Assembly: GCF_000243075.1 (NCBI RefSeq)
Contig: NC_016745.1
Location: 492,501 to 556,500, forward strand
From: Oceanimonas sp. GK1
GTDB lineage: Bacteria; Pseudomonadota; Gammaproteobacteria; Enterobacterales; Aeromonadaceae
Direction of reading: 5' to 3'
Length of the DNA stretch: 64,000 nt
Below are positions 36,649 to 45,556 of the stretch, in pieces. A program made the translations under genes and the position numbers. Under the pieces are notes generated by a model. It searched no databases. It was given only the letters and a program-made list of their open reading frames with translations, and had not been told where the DNA came from. Every line of letters begins with the position of its first letter. Within the stretch, counting starts at the first letter, position 1.

Positions 36649-36703
36649 TCTCACGTCTCACGTCTCACGTCTCACGTCTCACGTCTCACGTCTCACGTCT
36701 CAC
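36649..36703. repeat. Heptanucleotide tandem repeat (TCTCACG)n
   Basis: Nearly eight perfect copies of the 7-base unit TCTCACG run from 36649 to 36703. GTGAGACGT at 36628-36636 is an inverted copy of the unit just upstream, so a hairpin can form that may serve as the yhhQ terminator. A perfect array of this kind is prone to slippage and copy-number change. Confidence 0.9.
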
Positions 36704-36709
36704 CGGCCA

Positions 36710-37291
36710 TCACAGCGCCGACAGGGCTGCCACATCCAGGGCGCCGGCGTAGGCTTCCAGTTCGTCCATGGTGAGCTCGCTGCCGCTTCCGCTCAGCTGC
36801 ACCAGGGTGGTGTTGGCCACCAGCATCATCAGCTCCTTGCTGTTGCCCTCTTCCTTGACCATGGCGGTCTGCTCATGGATACGTCGGATCTTGTAGCCAC
36901 TCATGGTGGCCATGCTGGGATTGGTGAACAGCATGGCCATGGTCTGCAGCAGGGGCGAGTTTTTGGTGATGGTCATCTCCAGCCGGGCATTGTCTTTACG
37001 GTAGTGCCGGGAGGCGTGAATACCGCCGCCAAAGAGGGCGGCACCGCCGGCCTGGGTATTGGCCTCGTCGGCCTGCCAGCCGGGCAGGGGCTCGGGAAAC
37101 AGCTCCCCGAGCTGGCCGGCCTGCAACTGGCGCACCAGGGTGGCGGCATAGTCAAGCTGGGCGGCGGCCCGGGACCATTCTCCGGCCTCGTAGGCCTGGG
37201 TGCCTTCCTCAATGGCCCGGCGAATTTCGGCATCATCGGCCCACAGCAGGCCTGGCAGCAGCAGGCTCATCCATAACCACGGTTTGTGCAT
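36710..37291 (-). CDS. Secreted protein of unknown function
   Basis: A 193-residue protein with a signal peptide (residues 1-19, ending LLWADD), so probably periplasmic. A helical stretch with TPR-like character (AIEEGTQAYEAGEWSRAAAQLD) comes first, then a domain with a TITKNSPLLQTMAMLF segment and repeated references to small beta strands. I do not recognise the family with certainty. ATG 37291 has GGAGAG before it; 13 further codons upstream lack a signal. The RyhB Fur box lies about 107 bases upstream of this start, so iron control is conceivable. Confidence 0.7.
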   Translation of the reverse strand: MHKPWLWMSLLLPGLLWADDAEIRRAIEEGTQAYEAGEWSRAAAQLDYAATLVRQLQAGQLGELFPEPLPGWQADEANTQAGGAALFGGGIHASRHYRKDNARLEMTITKNSPLLQTMAMLFTNPSMATMSGYKIRRIHEQTAMVKEEGNSKELMMLVANTTLVQLSGSGSELTMDELEAYAGALDVAALSAL

Positions 37292-37383
37292 GGGGTGCTC
37301 TCCGGTAGGGGATGGTTTCAGTGTAGCCAAGGGGCGGGGAAAGACGGCAGGGGAAAAAATGATCGAAATCGGAGCGACAGGGG

Positions 37384-37416
37384 TTGCAATAATAAATGAT
37401 AACGATTATCGTTAAC
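37384..37416 (+). promoter_or_regulatory. ryhB promoter with Fur box
   Basis: TTGCAA (37384-37389) and TATCGT (37407-37412) are 17 bp apart. GATAACGATTATCGTTAAC at 37398-37416 matches 15 of 19 positions of the Fur consensus and covers the -10, so Fe-Fur would block transcription when iron is plentiful. Confidence 0.85.
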
Positions 37417-37419
37417 TTG

Positions 37420-37533
37420 CTTTCCGAACAGTGCCGCCCATTCAGACGTTGGCGCAGGCAGCTTGCGAAGGCACGACATTGCTCACATTGCTTCCAGAGT
37501 TTTTCAGGCCGGCTTAATGCCGGCCCTTTTTTT
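37420..37533 (+). ncRNA. ryhB: RyhB small RNA
   Basis: Positions 37471-37497 carry the signature core of RyhB (CACGACATTGCTCACATT, then GCTTCCAG), the part that pairs with target mRNAs. A Rho-independent terminator follows: GGCCGGC (37507-37513) with GCCGGCC (37519-37525) and seven T residues. A Fur box covers the promoter. RyhB acts with Hfq to shut down iron-using proteins under iron starvation. The 5' end is inferred from the promoter; the RNA would be about 110 bases, longer than the 90 of E. coli. Confidence 0.92.
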
Positions 37534-37574
37534 GTGCTGACAAGCGAGCTGCTGCGCTCAGCCATGCGTCGTTG

Positions 37575-37620
37575 AAAAGCGGCTCAAAATGCTCATGTAC
37601 TACAAGTACACTCCGCTTTT
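37575..37620. repeat. Nested hairpin downstream of elbB
   Basis: AAAAGCGG (37575-37582) pairs with CCGCTTTT (37613-37620), and inside it TGTACT (37596-37601) pairs with AGTACA (37605-37610). Either strand ends in a T-rich arm. It lies 68 bases past the elbB stop and between convergent ryhB and elbB, so it may terminate elbB; the nested form looks like a dispersed repeat. Confidence 0.6.
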
Positions 37621-37687
37621 TCGCCACTTTTCGCCTCGCCTGGCTTTCGCTCGCGACGCTCGTGAAACACTGGCTGTGACTGAACTT

Positions 37688-38335
37688 TTACATCTCCAGC
37701 AGGCGTTTCACCAGTTTGCCGATGCCGGTGTCGGCCTCGGTAATGCGCTGGGCCAGCATGTAGGCGGGGGTGGAGATCACCTTGTAGTGCGCGTCTTCCA
37801 CCACGTCGGTAACGGCGCAGCCAATGTGTTCGCCCCCCATGGCGGTAAAGGCCTCGGCGGTGGCGGCGTCTGTGCCTATGGTGCCCTTGACGCCGGCCGG
37901 GTAAATACGCGGGATCAGCACCGGTGCAATGCAGCAATAGCCGGCGGGTTTGCGGGCCTGGGCAAAGGCGTGGCAGGCGGCCAGCACCTCGTTGTCGACC
38001 TCGCATTCGGCCCCTTCAAAGGCAAAATTACACAGGTTTTTGGCCACGCCAAAACCGCCCGGCAGCAGCAGGGCGTCAAAATCACTGGCGTTGAGCGCCG
38101 ACAACGGCTGAATGTCGCCCCGGGCAATGCGGGCGGCTTCGGTCAGCATATTGCGCTGCTCGTCGCTTTCCTGGCCGGTGCGGTGATCGATGACGTGATG
38201 CTGGGGCTGGTCGGGAGCAAAACACTGGTAGCGAGCTCCGTGGCGGTCCAGGTGTAACAGGCAGAGCACGGCCTCGTGAATTTCCGCGCCGTCATACACG
38301 CCGCAGCCGCTCAGAATAACGGCAACTTTTTTCAT
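37688..38335 (-). CDS. elbB: Isoprenoid biosynthesis glyoxalase ElbB
   Basis: A 215-residue class I glutamine amidotransferase-like protein (DJ-1/PfpI superfamily). E. coli ElbB has glyoxalase activity and was named for an effect on isoprenoid synthesis. It opens MKKVAVILSGCGVYDGAEIHE; the nucleophile Cys lies in a GYCCIAP segment near residue 135, and LLLPGGFGVAKNL is the conserved loop. The length matches E. coli (217). The gene is divergent from polA, with 312 bases between the starts. Confidence 0.94.
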   Translation of the reverse strand: MKKVAVILSGCGVYDGAEIHEAVLCLLHLDRHGARYQCFAPDQPQHHVIDHRTGQESDEQRNMLTEAARIARGDIQPLSALNASDFDALLLPGGFGVAKNLCNFAFEGAECEVDNEVLAACHAFAQARKPAGYCCIAPVLIPRIYPAGVKGTIGTDAATAEAFTAMGGEHIGCAVTDVVEDAHYKVISTPAYMLAQRITEADTGIGKLVKRLLEM

Positions 38336-38354
38336 TTTGCGCTCCTTGTTCGAG

Positions 38355-38568
38355 GATCGGGGTTGGTGATCCGGGTCGGACTGAAGGGGTCAGCGTGTGC
38401 CAGGATCAGCTGTGGTTGATTTTTATGCAAGATTCCCTTGCTGTCGATTTTCCACAATACCGGATCCCTTATCAAGATCCGACATTAAAATATAAGTTAA
38501 TGATATTTAAGTGTTATTTAATCCGCACTAGATCTTGATCGGATCGCTCTTTCACAGAGTTATCCACA
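38355..38568. promoter_or_regulatory. GATC-rich, A+T-rich region with DnaA box between elbB and polA
   Basis: This gene-free stretch has eight GATC sites in 191 bases (38355, 38368, 38404, 38463, 38476, 38531, 38537, 38542), far above the density expected by chance. It also has an A+T-rich run at about 38486-38523, one perfect DnaA box TTATCCACA at 38560-38568 and a near match TTTTCCACA at 38448-38456. SeqA and DnaA could act here on polA. It has too few DnaA boxes to be called a replication origin. Confidence 0.5.
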
Positions 38569-38647
38569 GGCTGGTCATGGTGCCGCCGTGGAGTCCGCCG
38601 GCCCGCTGTGGCATGCTAGCGGCCAACGCATTAACGAGAACAACACC

Positions 38648-41383
38648 ATGGTTGCCATTCCTGCCAAACCCCTGATCCTGGTTGATGGATCCTCCTATCT
38701 TTATCGTGCTTATTTTGCGTCCCAGCAAGCCGATCTGCGCACCAGCGACGGCCGGCCCACCGGCGCCATTCGCGTGGTGACCAACATGCTGCGCAGCCTG
38801 CACAAGCAGTTTCCCGAATCCAGGGTGGCGGTGGTGTTCGATGCCAAGGGCAAAACCTTTCGCGACGACATTTACCCGGAATACAAGGCGCACCGGCCGT
38901 CCATGCCGGACGATCTGCGCAGCCAGATACAGCCCATTCACGACATCATTCGCGCCATGGGGCTGCCGCTGCTGATCGAGGAAGGGGTGGAGGCGGACGA
39001 CGTGATTGGCACCCTGGCCCGGCAGGCCACCGAGCAGCGGCTGGACGTGGTGATCAGCACCGGCGACAAGGACATGGCCCAGCTGGTGTCGGATCACGTG
39101 CTGCTGATGGACACCATGAAAAACAGCTTTCTCGATCGGGACGGCGTGGTGGAAAAATTCGGCGTGCCGCCGGAGTCGATTATCGATCTGCTGGCGCTGG
39201 TGGGCGACAAGGTAGACAACATTCCCGGCATGCCGGGGGTGGGCGAGAAAACCGCCCTGGCGTTGTTGCAGGGGCTGGGCTCCATCGACGACATCGCCGC
39301 CAACACCGACAAGATTGCCAGCCTCGGCTTTCGCGGCGCCAAGTCCTTTGCGCCCAAGTTCGTCGAGCACGAGGAGATGGTGCGGCTGTCCTACACCCTG
39401 GCCACCATCAAGACCGATGTGGCGCTGCATGTGGGCCCCGCGGATCTTCAGCAGACGGCGCCGGACACCGAGGCCCTGCGCGCCCTCTATCAGGAATTTG
39501 AATTCCGCAATCTGCTGGCGGAGCTGGAGTCGGACTCGGCCGGGGAAGCCGTACCGGCGGCACCGGCGCTGGAGACCGACTATCAGACCGTAACCGGCCA
39601 GGCCGAGCTGGATGAATGGATTGCCCGGCTCAAGGCGGCGCCCTATTTCGCCTTTGATACCGAGACCACCAGCCTCAGCTACCGGGATGCCCGGGTGGTG
39701 GGGGTGTCGTTTGCGGTGGAGGCGGGCCAGGCCGCCTATGTGCCCTTTGGCCACGATTACCTGGATGCCCCCGAGCAGCTGAGCGAAGCGCAGGTGCTCG
39801 GGGCCCTCAAGCCGTTGCTGGAGGATGAAAGCCGCATCAAGCTGGGCCAGAACCTCAAATACGACATCAACGTGCTGAAAAACCACGGTATTGCGCTGAA
39901 GGGCGCGCTGCTTGATACCATGCTGGAGTCCTATGTGCTCAATTCGGTACAGACCCGGCACGACATGGACAGCATGGCGGCCTTTTTCCTCAATCACAGC
40001 ACCACATCCTTTGAGTCCATTGCCGGTAAGGGTGCCAAACAGCTCACCTTTAACCAGATCCCTCTGGAGCAGGCGGGGCCCTATGCGGCGGAAGACGCCG
40101 ACATTACCCTGCGGCTGCATCACCATCTGAGCGAAAAACTGGCTGCCGAGCCGGTGCTGGAAAGCGTGTTCAATGATATTGAGATGCCGTTGGTGCCGAT
40201 TCTGGCCCAGATGGAATACACCGGCGTGCGCATCGACAGCCAGCTGCTGGCCATGCAGAGTGAGGAAATAGCCAAGCGGCTGAAGGAGCTGGAGCGGGAG
40301 GCGTTTGAGCTGGCCGGTGAGCCCTTTAACCTGAGCTCCACCAAGCAGCTCGGCGAGATCCTGTTCACCAAACTGGCACTGCCGGTGATCAAGAAGACCC
40401 CCAAGGGAGCGCCGTCCACCGCCGAAGAAGTGCTGCAGGAGCTGGCGCTGGATTACCCGCTGCCCAAACTGCTGATGGAATACCGGGGCCTGAGCAAGCT
40501 CAAGTCCACCTACACCGACAAGCTGCCGCTGATGGTGAATGAGCACAGCGGGCGCATTCATACCTCCTACCACCAGGCTAACACCGCCACCGGCCGGCTG
40601 TCGTCGTCGGATCCCAATCTGCAGAACATTCCCATCCGCACGCCGGAAGGGCGGCGCATTCGCCAGGCTTTTGTGGCCGAGCCCGGCTACAAACTGGTGG
40701 CGGCGGACTACTCCCAGATCGAGCTGCGCATCATGGCGCACCTGTCCCAGGATCAGGGGCTGCTGGACGCCTTTGCCCACGGCCAGGACATTCACAAGGC
40801 CACCGCCGCCGAGGTGTTCGGGGTGGCGGTGGAGCAGGTGTCTGCCGAGCAGCGCCGCCGGGCCAAGGCCATCAATTTTGGCCTGATCTACGGCATGAGT
40901 GCCTTTGGTCTGGCGCGCCAGCTGGGCATTGGCCGCAACGAGGCCCAGGACTACATGAACATCTACTTTGAACGCTACCCCGGGGTGCTGCGCTACATGG
41001 AGACCACCCGGGAGCAGGCCAGTGAACAGGGCTATGTTTCCACCCTGTTCGGCCGCCGGCTCTACCTGCCGGAAATCAAATCCAAGAACGGCGCCCGGCG
41101 CAAGGGTGCCGAGCGGGCCGCCATCAACGCGCCCATGCAGGGCACTGCCGCCGACATCATCAAGCAGGCCATGATTCGAGTGAATGACTGGCTGGGTGAG
41201 CTGCCCGAGGGCGAGGTACGCATGCTGATGCAGGTGCACGACGAACTGGTGTTTGAAATTCGTGAAGACAAGGTAGACGCCCACCGGGAAACCATCTGCG
41301 CGCTGATGCAGCAGGCCGCCAGTCTGGATGTGCCCCTGCTGGTGGAAGCCGGGGTGGGTGACAACTGGGATCAGGCTCACTAA
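38648..41383 (+). CDS. polA: DNA polymerase I PolA
   Basis: A 911-residue polymerase with all three activities. The 5'-3' exonuclease domain spans about residues 1-300, the 3'-5' proofreading domain starts with [10 protein letters not shown] near 337 and keeps its acidic residues, and the polymerase domain has motif [15 protein letters not shown], motif [15 protein letters not shown] and motif [13 protein letters not shown] 38648 is chosen because the protein then begins like other PolA ([17 protein letters not shown]); 20 open codons upstream cover the leader. Spot 42 RNA follows, as in E. coli. Confidence 0.97.
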   Translation: MVAIPAKPLILVDGSSYLYRAYFASQQADLRTSDGRPTGAIRVVTNMLRSLHKQFPESRVAVVFDAKGKTFRDDIYPEYKAHRPSMPDDLRSQIQPIHDIIRAMGLPLLIEEGVEADDVIGTLARQATEQRLDVVISTGDKDMAQLVSDHVLLMDTMKNSFLDRDGVVEKFGVPPESIIDLLALVGDKVDNIPGMPGVGEKTALALLQGLGSIDDIAANTDKIASLGFRGAKSFAPKFVEHEEMVRLSYTLATIKTDVALHVGPADLQQTAPDTEALRALYQEFEFRNLLAELESDSAGEAVPAAPALETDYQTVTGQAELDEWIARLKAAPYFAFDTETTSLSYRDARVVGVSFAVEAGQAAYVPFGHDYLDAPEQLSEAQVLGALKPLLEDESRIKLGQNLKYDINVLKNHGIALKGALLDTMLESYVLNSVQTRHDMDSMAAFFLNHSTTSFESIAGKGAKQLTFNQIPLEQAGPYAAEDADITLRLHHHLSEKLAAEPVLESVFNDIEMPLVPILAQMEYTGVRIDSQLLAMQSEEIAKRLKELEREAFELAGEPFNLSSTKQLGEILFTKLALPVIKKTPKGAPSTAEEVLQELALDYPLPKLLMEYRGLSKLKSTYTDKLPLMVNEHSGRIHTSYHQANTATGRLSSSDPNLQNIPIRTPEGRRIRQAFVAEPGYKLVAADYSQIELRIMAHLSQDQGLLDAFAHGQDIHKATAAEVFGVAVEQVSAEQRRRAKAINFGLIYGMSAFGLARQLGIGRNEAQDYMNIYFERYPGVLRYMETTREQASEQGYVSTLFGRRLYLPEIKSKNGARRKGAERAAINAPMQGTAADIIKQAMIRVNDWLGELPEGEVRMLMQVHDELVFEIREDKVDAHRETICALMQQAASLDVPLLVEAGVGDNWDQAH

Positions 41384-41452
41384 TCTGACAACAAAATAAC
41401 GATAATGAAATAATATTACGTATCTCGACTTTTCTCTGCTTTCCTTCGGGAG

Positions 41453-41567
41453 TAGAGTGTCATCAGGTACAGAGGCAGGGTAAATCACCCTGTCACGCTT
41501 TTTGCATTTACTTCATATGCTGCTCAGGCCGCCTTCAGCCAGAATGCTGAAGGCGTTTTTTTATGCC
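41453..41567 (+). ncRNA. spf: Spot 42 small RNA with its -10 element
   Basis: Downstream of polA, the sequence AGGTACAGAGG at 41465-41475 matches the conserved 5' end of Spot 42, ACTTCA follows in the middle region, and GCCGCC leads to a terminator: a perfect 10-bp stem (41530-41539 with 41546-41555) and seven T residues. TAGAGT at 41453-41458 is a suitable -10, placing the RNA at about 41465-41562. E. coli Spot 42 is a CRP-repressed regulator of galK and other carbon genes, and lies directly after polA. Confidence 0.88.
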
Positions 41568-41590
41568 CGCTGTTCGGCTGTACACAGGTG

Positions 41591-41600
41591 TTGTATACAA
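41591..41600. promoter_or_regulatory. Palindrome TTGTATACAA upstream of thiD
   Basis: A perfect 10-base palindrome of the kind bound by FCD-type GntR regulators. The same half-site (TTGTATA) occurs at 57754. It may also simply contain the -10 element (TATACA) of the thiD transcript. Confidence 0.35.
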
Positions 41601-41689
41601 TCCAACTCCATTTTTGTTGTTAAGTTACATTTTTGTGAGTGAATGCGTCGACTGGCATTTGGCCAGTGGGCTGGGTATTATCGTGCGAT

Positions 41690-41777
41690 TGGTCGGGGAG
41701 CCGAAAGGCCGAGACGGCAGTGATATGCCGAACCCGTTGAACCTGATCCAGTTAACACTGGCGTAGGGAACCGATGG
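41690..41777 (+). promoter_or_regulatory. TPP riboswitch (THI element)
   Basis: The segment holds the conserved THI-box parts in order: GGGGAGCC, CCGAGA, GAACCTGATC, GTTAACACTGGCGTAGGGA and a closing stem CCGA against TCGG. It would bind thiamine diphosphate and lower expression of the next gene. Between its end and thiD are only about 45 bases, with no clear terminator, so control is probably at translation. A separate perfect hairpin ACTGGC/GCCAGT lies upstream at 41651-41667. Confidence 0.95.
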
Positions 41778-41821
41778 CCGATGGCCTTGTGGTTTTCACG
41801 CCTTACAAGGACCATAAGGAC

Positions 41822-42628
41822 ATGCACAGCAGCAAAGCCATTATTCTTTCCATTGCCGGCTCCGACAGCGGCGGCGGCGCCGGTATTCAGGCCGACATCA
41901 AGGCCATCTCCGCCACCGGCGGCTACGCCTGCTCGGTGATCACCGCCATTACCGCCCAGAACACGCAGCGGGTGACCGCCGTGCACCCGGTACCCCAGGA
42001 GATCATTCGTGCCCAGCTCGACGCCGTGTTCAGCGATCTGCCGGTCATGGCGGTGAAGGTGGGCATGCTGGGGGATACCGACACCATCAATACCGTGGCC
42101 GACGCCCTGGAACAATACCGGCCACAACACCTGGTGGTGGATCCGGTGATGGTCAGCGCCAACGGCGACATGCTGCTGGCCCCCGAGGCGGTGGATTGCC
42201 TCAAGCAGCGGTTGCTGCCGCTGGCGGACGTGATCACCCCCAACCTGCCGGAAGCCGCCTGCCTGGTGGAACGGCCGGTGCCGGCGTCACTGCGTGAGGT
42301 AGAGCCCCTGCTCACCGCCCTTAATGAGCTGGAGTGCCGGGCGGTGCTGCTCAAGGGCGGCTTTCTGCAACAGGAGCCGCGCAGTCCCGACTGGCTGCTG
42401 CACCATGGCGAGGTGCGCTGTTTCGACACCCCCAGAGTGATCACCGCCAACACCCACGGCACCGGCTGTACCCTGTCCGGGGTGCTGGCTTCCTACCTGG
42501 CGCAGGGCCTGACACTGGAGCTGGCGGTGGCCTCGGCCAAGCACTATATCGAGCGGGCCATCGAGGCCGGTGCTCACTTGAAAATCGGCCAGGGCCGGGG
42601 CCCGGTGGAGCACTTTTTCGCCCGCTGA
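41822..42628 (+). CDS. thiD: Hydroxymethylpyrimidine/phosphomethylpyrimidine kinase ThiD
   Basis: A 268-residue ribokinase-family enzyme that phosphorylates HMP and HMP-P in the pyrimidine branch of thiamine synthesis. Seen are the substrate loop SIAGSDSGGGAGIQADIKA (residues 10-28), VDPVMVSANGD, and the C-terminal anion hole NTHGTGCTLSG. ATG 41822 follows AAGGAC; an upstream in-frame start at 41774 falls in the riboswitch. It stands alone after a TPP riboswitch. In E. coli thiD is with thiM; here it lies beside Spot 42, where E. coli has engB. Confidence 0.95.
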   Translation: MHSSKAIILSIAGSDSGGGAGIQADIKAISATGGYACSVITAITAQNTQRVTAVHPVPQEIIRAQLDAVFSDLPVMAVKVGMLGDTDTINTVADALEQYRPQHLVVDPVMVSANGDMLLAPEAVDCLKQRLLPLADVITPNLPEAACLVERPVPASLREVEPLLTALNELECRAVLLKGGFLQQEPRSPDWLLHHGEVRCFDTPRVITANTHGTGCTLSGVLASYLAQGLTLELAVASAKHYIERAIEAGAHLKIGQGRGPVEHFFAR

Positions 42629-42708
42629 TCCCGGCATTAGTGTCCCGGTTTGCTTGCGTCCGGCCGGGGCGGCTTGTAGTATGCGTATCGCTAATAATCA
42701 ATAAAAAA

Positions 42709-42755
42709 TGGATTAACTTCCTGATAGTTAATCCAATTATGTTCACTGCTATAGT
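42709..42755 (+). promoter_or_regulatory. Inverted repeat and possible promoter before mrpA
   Basis: TGGATTAACT (42709-42718) and AGTTAATCCA (42726-42735) form a perfect 10-bp dyad with a 7-base centre. A TATAGT -10-like element lies at 42750-42755, so the right arm of the dyad falls at the -35. No T tract follows, which argues for a protein-binding operator over a terminator. Confidence 0.45.
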
Positions 42756-42830
42756 CTGCATTCAGAGTCTCTCCTTTCATCTTCGCCGATCCTGACGCCC
42801 CGTTCACGGGCATGAAAAGGAGCCTTGCGT

Positions 42831-45128
42831 ATGCTTGTTGCCGTATTGGCAGGTTTTGTTCTGGCCGCCCTGGTGCCGCTGTTAAGTCCCCGCCTCGGTC
42901 GGCATATCGGCGGGTTTCTGGCGGTGTTGCCGGCGGCGCTGTTCGGTTATTTCGCCAGCTTCTGGCCCCGGGTCACCGGCGGTGAAGCGGTGCAGTTTCA
43001 CTACGACTGGATCCCCAGCCTCAATATCAGCCTGAGCTTTCTGCTGGATGGCCTTGGCCTGATGTTCGCCCTGCTGATCACCGGCATCGGCACCTTCATT
43101 CTCATCTACGGCGGCCGCTACCTGGAAGGCAACAAGGACAGGCACAAGCTGCTGATGTACCTGCTGGCCTTTATGAGCGCCATGCTGGGGGTGGTGCTGT
43201 GCAGCAACCTGATTGGCCTGTTCGTGTTCTGGGAACTCACCAGCATCACCTCCTACCTGCTGATCGGTTTTAACCACGAGCAGGAAAAGGCCCGCAAGGC
43301 GGCGCTGCAGGGACTGTTCGTCACCATGGGCGGTGGCCTGGCACTGATGACCGGGCTGATTATGCTGGGCTGGATGGCCGGCAGTTTTGAGCTGACCGAG
43401 GTGTTGACGCAAGGGCCGGCACTGCAGCAGCACCCGCTGTTCCTGCCGATGATGGGCCTGGTGTTGCTGGGCACCTTTACCAAGTCGGCCCAGTTTCCGT
43501 TCCATTTCTGGCTGCCCAATGCCATGGCCGCGCCCACCCCGGTGAGCGCCTATCTGCATTCGGCCACCATGGTCAAGGCCGGGGTGTTTCTGATGGCCCG
43601 GCTGCAACCGGTGATGGCGGGCAGCGAGGCCTGGCTGCTGACGCTGTCGGCGGTGGGCGCCCTGACCATGACGGTGGGCGCCGTGATGTCGGTGTGCAGC
43701 ACGGATCTCAAGCGCATTCTGGCCTTTTCCACCATCATGGCCCTGGGCACCCTGACCTTGCTGATTGGCATCGGCACCCCGGTGGCGCTGAAGGCGGCCA
43801 TGGTGTTCCTGCTGGCCCATGCCCTGTACAAGGGGGCGCTGTTTATGGCCGCCGGCACCCTGGATCACGCCACCGGCACCAAGGACGTGCGCGAGCTGGG
43901 CGGACTGCGCCCCCACATGCCGCAGACGGCGCTGTTTTTGTGGGTGGCGGCGCTGTCCCTGGCCGGCATTCCGCCGCTGTTCGGCTTTATCGCCAAGGAG
44001 CTGATGTTTGAGGCGGCCCTGGGGGCCAGCGCCCTGTCCACCCTGCTGGTGGTACTGGCGATGATCACCGCCGTGTGCATTGTCGCCGCCAGCGCCCTGG
44101 TGGCCATCAAACCCTTCTGGGGTGACCACAAACCCACACCCAAAACGCCCCATGAGGCGCCGGCGGCCATGCGCCTGGGCTTCAGCGTGCTGGCAGTCTT
44201 GAGCCTGGTGCTGGGGCTGGTGCCCGGGCTGGCCGAGCCGCTGCTGGCGGCGGCGGTCACCGCCATTAGTGGTGCGCCGGCCGCCGACCTGGATCTGGCG
44301 CTGTGGCACGGCATCAATCTGCCGCTGCTGTTCAGCGCGGTGGCACTGGTGGCCGGTGGCTTGCTGTATCGCCGCTGGAACCGGGTGTATCAGCCGCTGG
44401 GTAACGCCATTTATCCTCTGGCTTACGGCCCCGAACGGGGTTATGAGCACATGATGGACGGCCTGGTGCGGCTGGCCCGCTGGCAGACAAAGCTGCTGCA
44501 GAACGGCTACATGACCAATTACATTCTGACCATACTGATCACCGCCATCGGCCTGCTGGTGTATGCCTTCTGGGCCCACGACGCCTTTGTGTATTCCCTG
44601 TCGTTCGAGGGGGTGTATTTCTACGAGGTGATGATTGGCCTGCTGATGCTGGTGGCGGTGGTGTATGCCAGCGCCACCCATCTGCGGCTGGGCTCGGTGG
44701 CGGCGGTGGGCGTGCTGGGCTTTGCCATGGCGCTGATCTACGTCTTCTACAGCGCCCCGGATCTGGCCATTACCCAGATGCTGGTGGAAACCTTGACGGT
44801 GATCCTGCTGGTGCTGGTGCTGTTCCGCCTGCCCGGTTTTCAGGATTTGTCGAGCCCCGGGATACGCTGGCGTGATGCCGCCGTGGCCGGGACCTTTGGC
44901 GTGCTGGTTACCATGATGGTGCTGACCGTCAACCAGTCTTCCCTGGGCGGGGGCATCAGCGACTACCTGGTGGCCAACAGCTACGCCGTGGCCCAGGGCC
45001 GCAATATTGTCAACGTGATCCTGGTGGACTACCGGGCCCTGGATACCCTGGGGGAAATTTTCGTACTGGCCCTGGCGGCCATTGGGGTCAGTGCCATGAT
45101 CCGCTTTCGCTGGGAGGACTACCGATGA
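42831..45128 (+). CDS. mrpA: Na+/H+ antiporter Mrp subunit A
   Basis: A 765-residue polytopic membrane protein, the largest Mrp subunit, related to NuoL of complex I. The conserved proton-channel segments [26 protein letters not shown] and [15 protein letters not shown] with key Lys and His residues are visible, and the C-terminal part carries the MrpB-like domain joined in long A subunits. ATG 42831 has AAGGAG eight bases upstream. It is the first of seven overlapping genes; the complex exchanges cytoplasmic Na+ for protons and supports pH and salt homeostasis. Confidence 0.95.
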   Translation: MLVAVLAGFVLAALVPLLSPRLGRHIGGFLAVLPAALFGYFASFWPRVTGGEAVQFHYDWIPSLNISLSFLLDGLGLMFALLITGIGTFILIYGGRYLEGNKDRHKLLMYLLAFMSAMLGVVLCSNLIGLFVFWELTSITSYLLIGFNHEQEKARKAALQGLFVTMGGGLALMTGLIMLGWMAGSFELTEVLTQGPALQQHPLFLPMMGLVLLGTFTKSAQFPFHFWLPNAMAAPTPVSAYLHSATMVKAGVFLMARLQPVMAGSEAWLLTLSAVGALTMTVGAVMSVCSTDLKRILAFSTIMALGTLTLLIGIGTPVALKAAMVFLLAHALYKGALFMAAGTLDHATGTKDVRELGGLRPHMPQTALFLWVAALSLAGIPPLFGFIAKELMFEAALGASALSTLLVVLAMITAVCIVAASALVAIKPFWGDHKPTPKTPHEAPAAMRLGFSVLAVLSLVLGLVPGLAEPLLAAAVTAISGAPAADLDLALWHGINLPLLFSAVALVAGGLLYRRWNRVYQPLGNAIYPLAYGPERGYEHMMDGLVRLARWQTKLLQNGYMTNYILTILITAIGLLVYAFWAHDAFVYSLSFEGVYFYEVMIGLLMLVAVVYASATHLRLGSVAAVGVLGFAMALIYVFYSAPDLAITQMLVETLTVILLVLVLFRLPGFQDLSSPGIRWRDAAVAGTFGVLVTMMVLTVNQSSLGGGISDYLVANSYAVAQGRNIVNVILVDYRALDTLGEIFVLALAAIGVSAMIRFRWEDYR

Positions 45129-45556
45129 TGTCCGGCTCTTCGCTGATCCTGCAGACCGCCACCCGTTTTCTGGTGCCGCTGCTGTTTCTGTTTGCGGTGT
45201 TTTTGCTGCTGCGCGGCCATAACGAGCCGGGGGGCGGCTTTATTGCCGGCCTGGTGGCGTCGGGGGCCTTTGCCCTGCACCTGTTTGCCTTCGATGCCAG
45301 CAGCACCCGCAAGCTGATGGGGGTGGACAGCCAGCTCTTGATGGGCTGTGGCCTGTTGCTGGCGCTGGCGAGCGGCGTGGTGGGCATGGTGCTCAACGGC
45401 CAGCCGTTCCTGTCCAGCCAGTGGTGGACCCTGTATGTGCCCGGTATCGGTGAGCTCAAGCTGAGCACGCCGCTGTTTTTCGATATCGGCGTATTCCTGG
45501 TGGTGATCGGTGTGGTCACCACCATCATGCTGTCCCTGGCCAAGGTGGAGGAATAA
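45125..45556 (+). CDS. mrpB: Na+/H+ antiporter Mrp subunit B
   Basis: A 143-residue membrane subunit with four hydrophobic segments and the conserved [13 protein letters not shown] segment near residue 32 that marks MrpB. It overlaps the mrpA stop by four bases (ATGA) and is followed without gap by mrpC. Confidence 0.95.
   Translation: MMSGSSLILQTATRFLVPLLFLFAVFLLLRGHNEPGGGFIAGLVASGAFALHLFAFDASSTRKLMGVDSQLLMGCGLLLALASGVVGMVLNGQPFLSSQWWTLYVPGIGELKLSTPLFFDIGVFLVVIGVVTTIMLSLAKVEE

Noticed and set aside
36649-36703. CRISPR array
   Set aside because: The units are 7 bases long with no spacers, so this is a simple tandem repeat.
38355-38568. A chromosomal replication origin (oriC)
   Set aside because: Only one perfect DnaA box and one near match are present; gammaproteobacterial origins usually have at least four or five and lie by mnmG/mioC or dnaA. 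I report it only as a GATC/DnaA-box cluster.
38552-41488. A very long minus-strand open frame (over 950 codons) opposite polA
   Set aside because: It is antisense to a complete, motif-rich polA. Its translation is Gly/His/Gln-rich with no recognisable domain, a common artefact in GC-rich genes.
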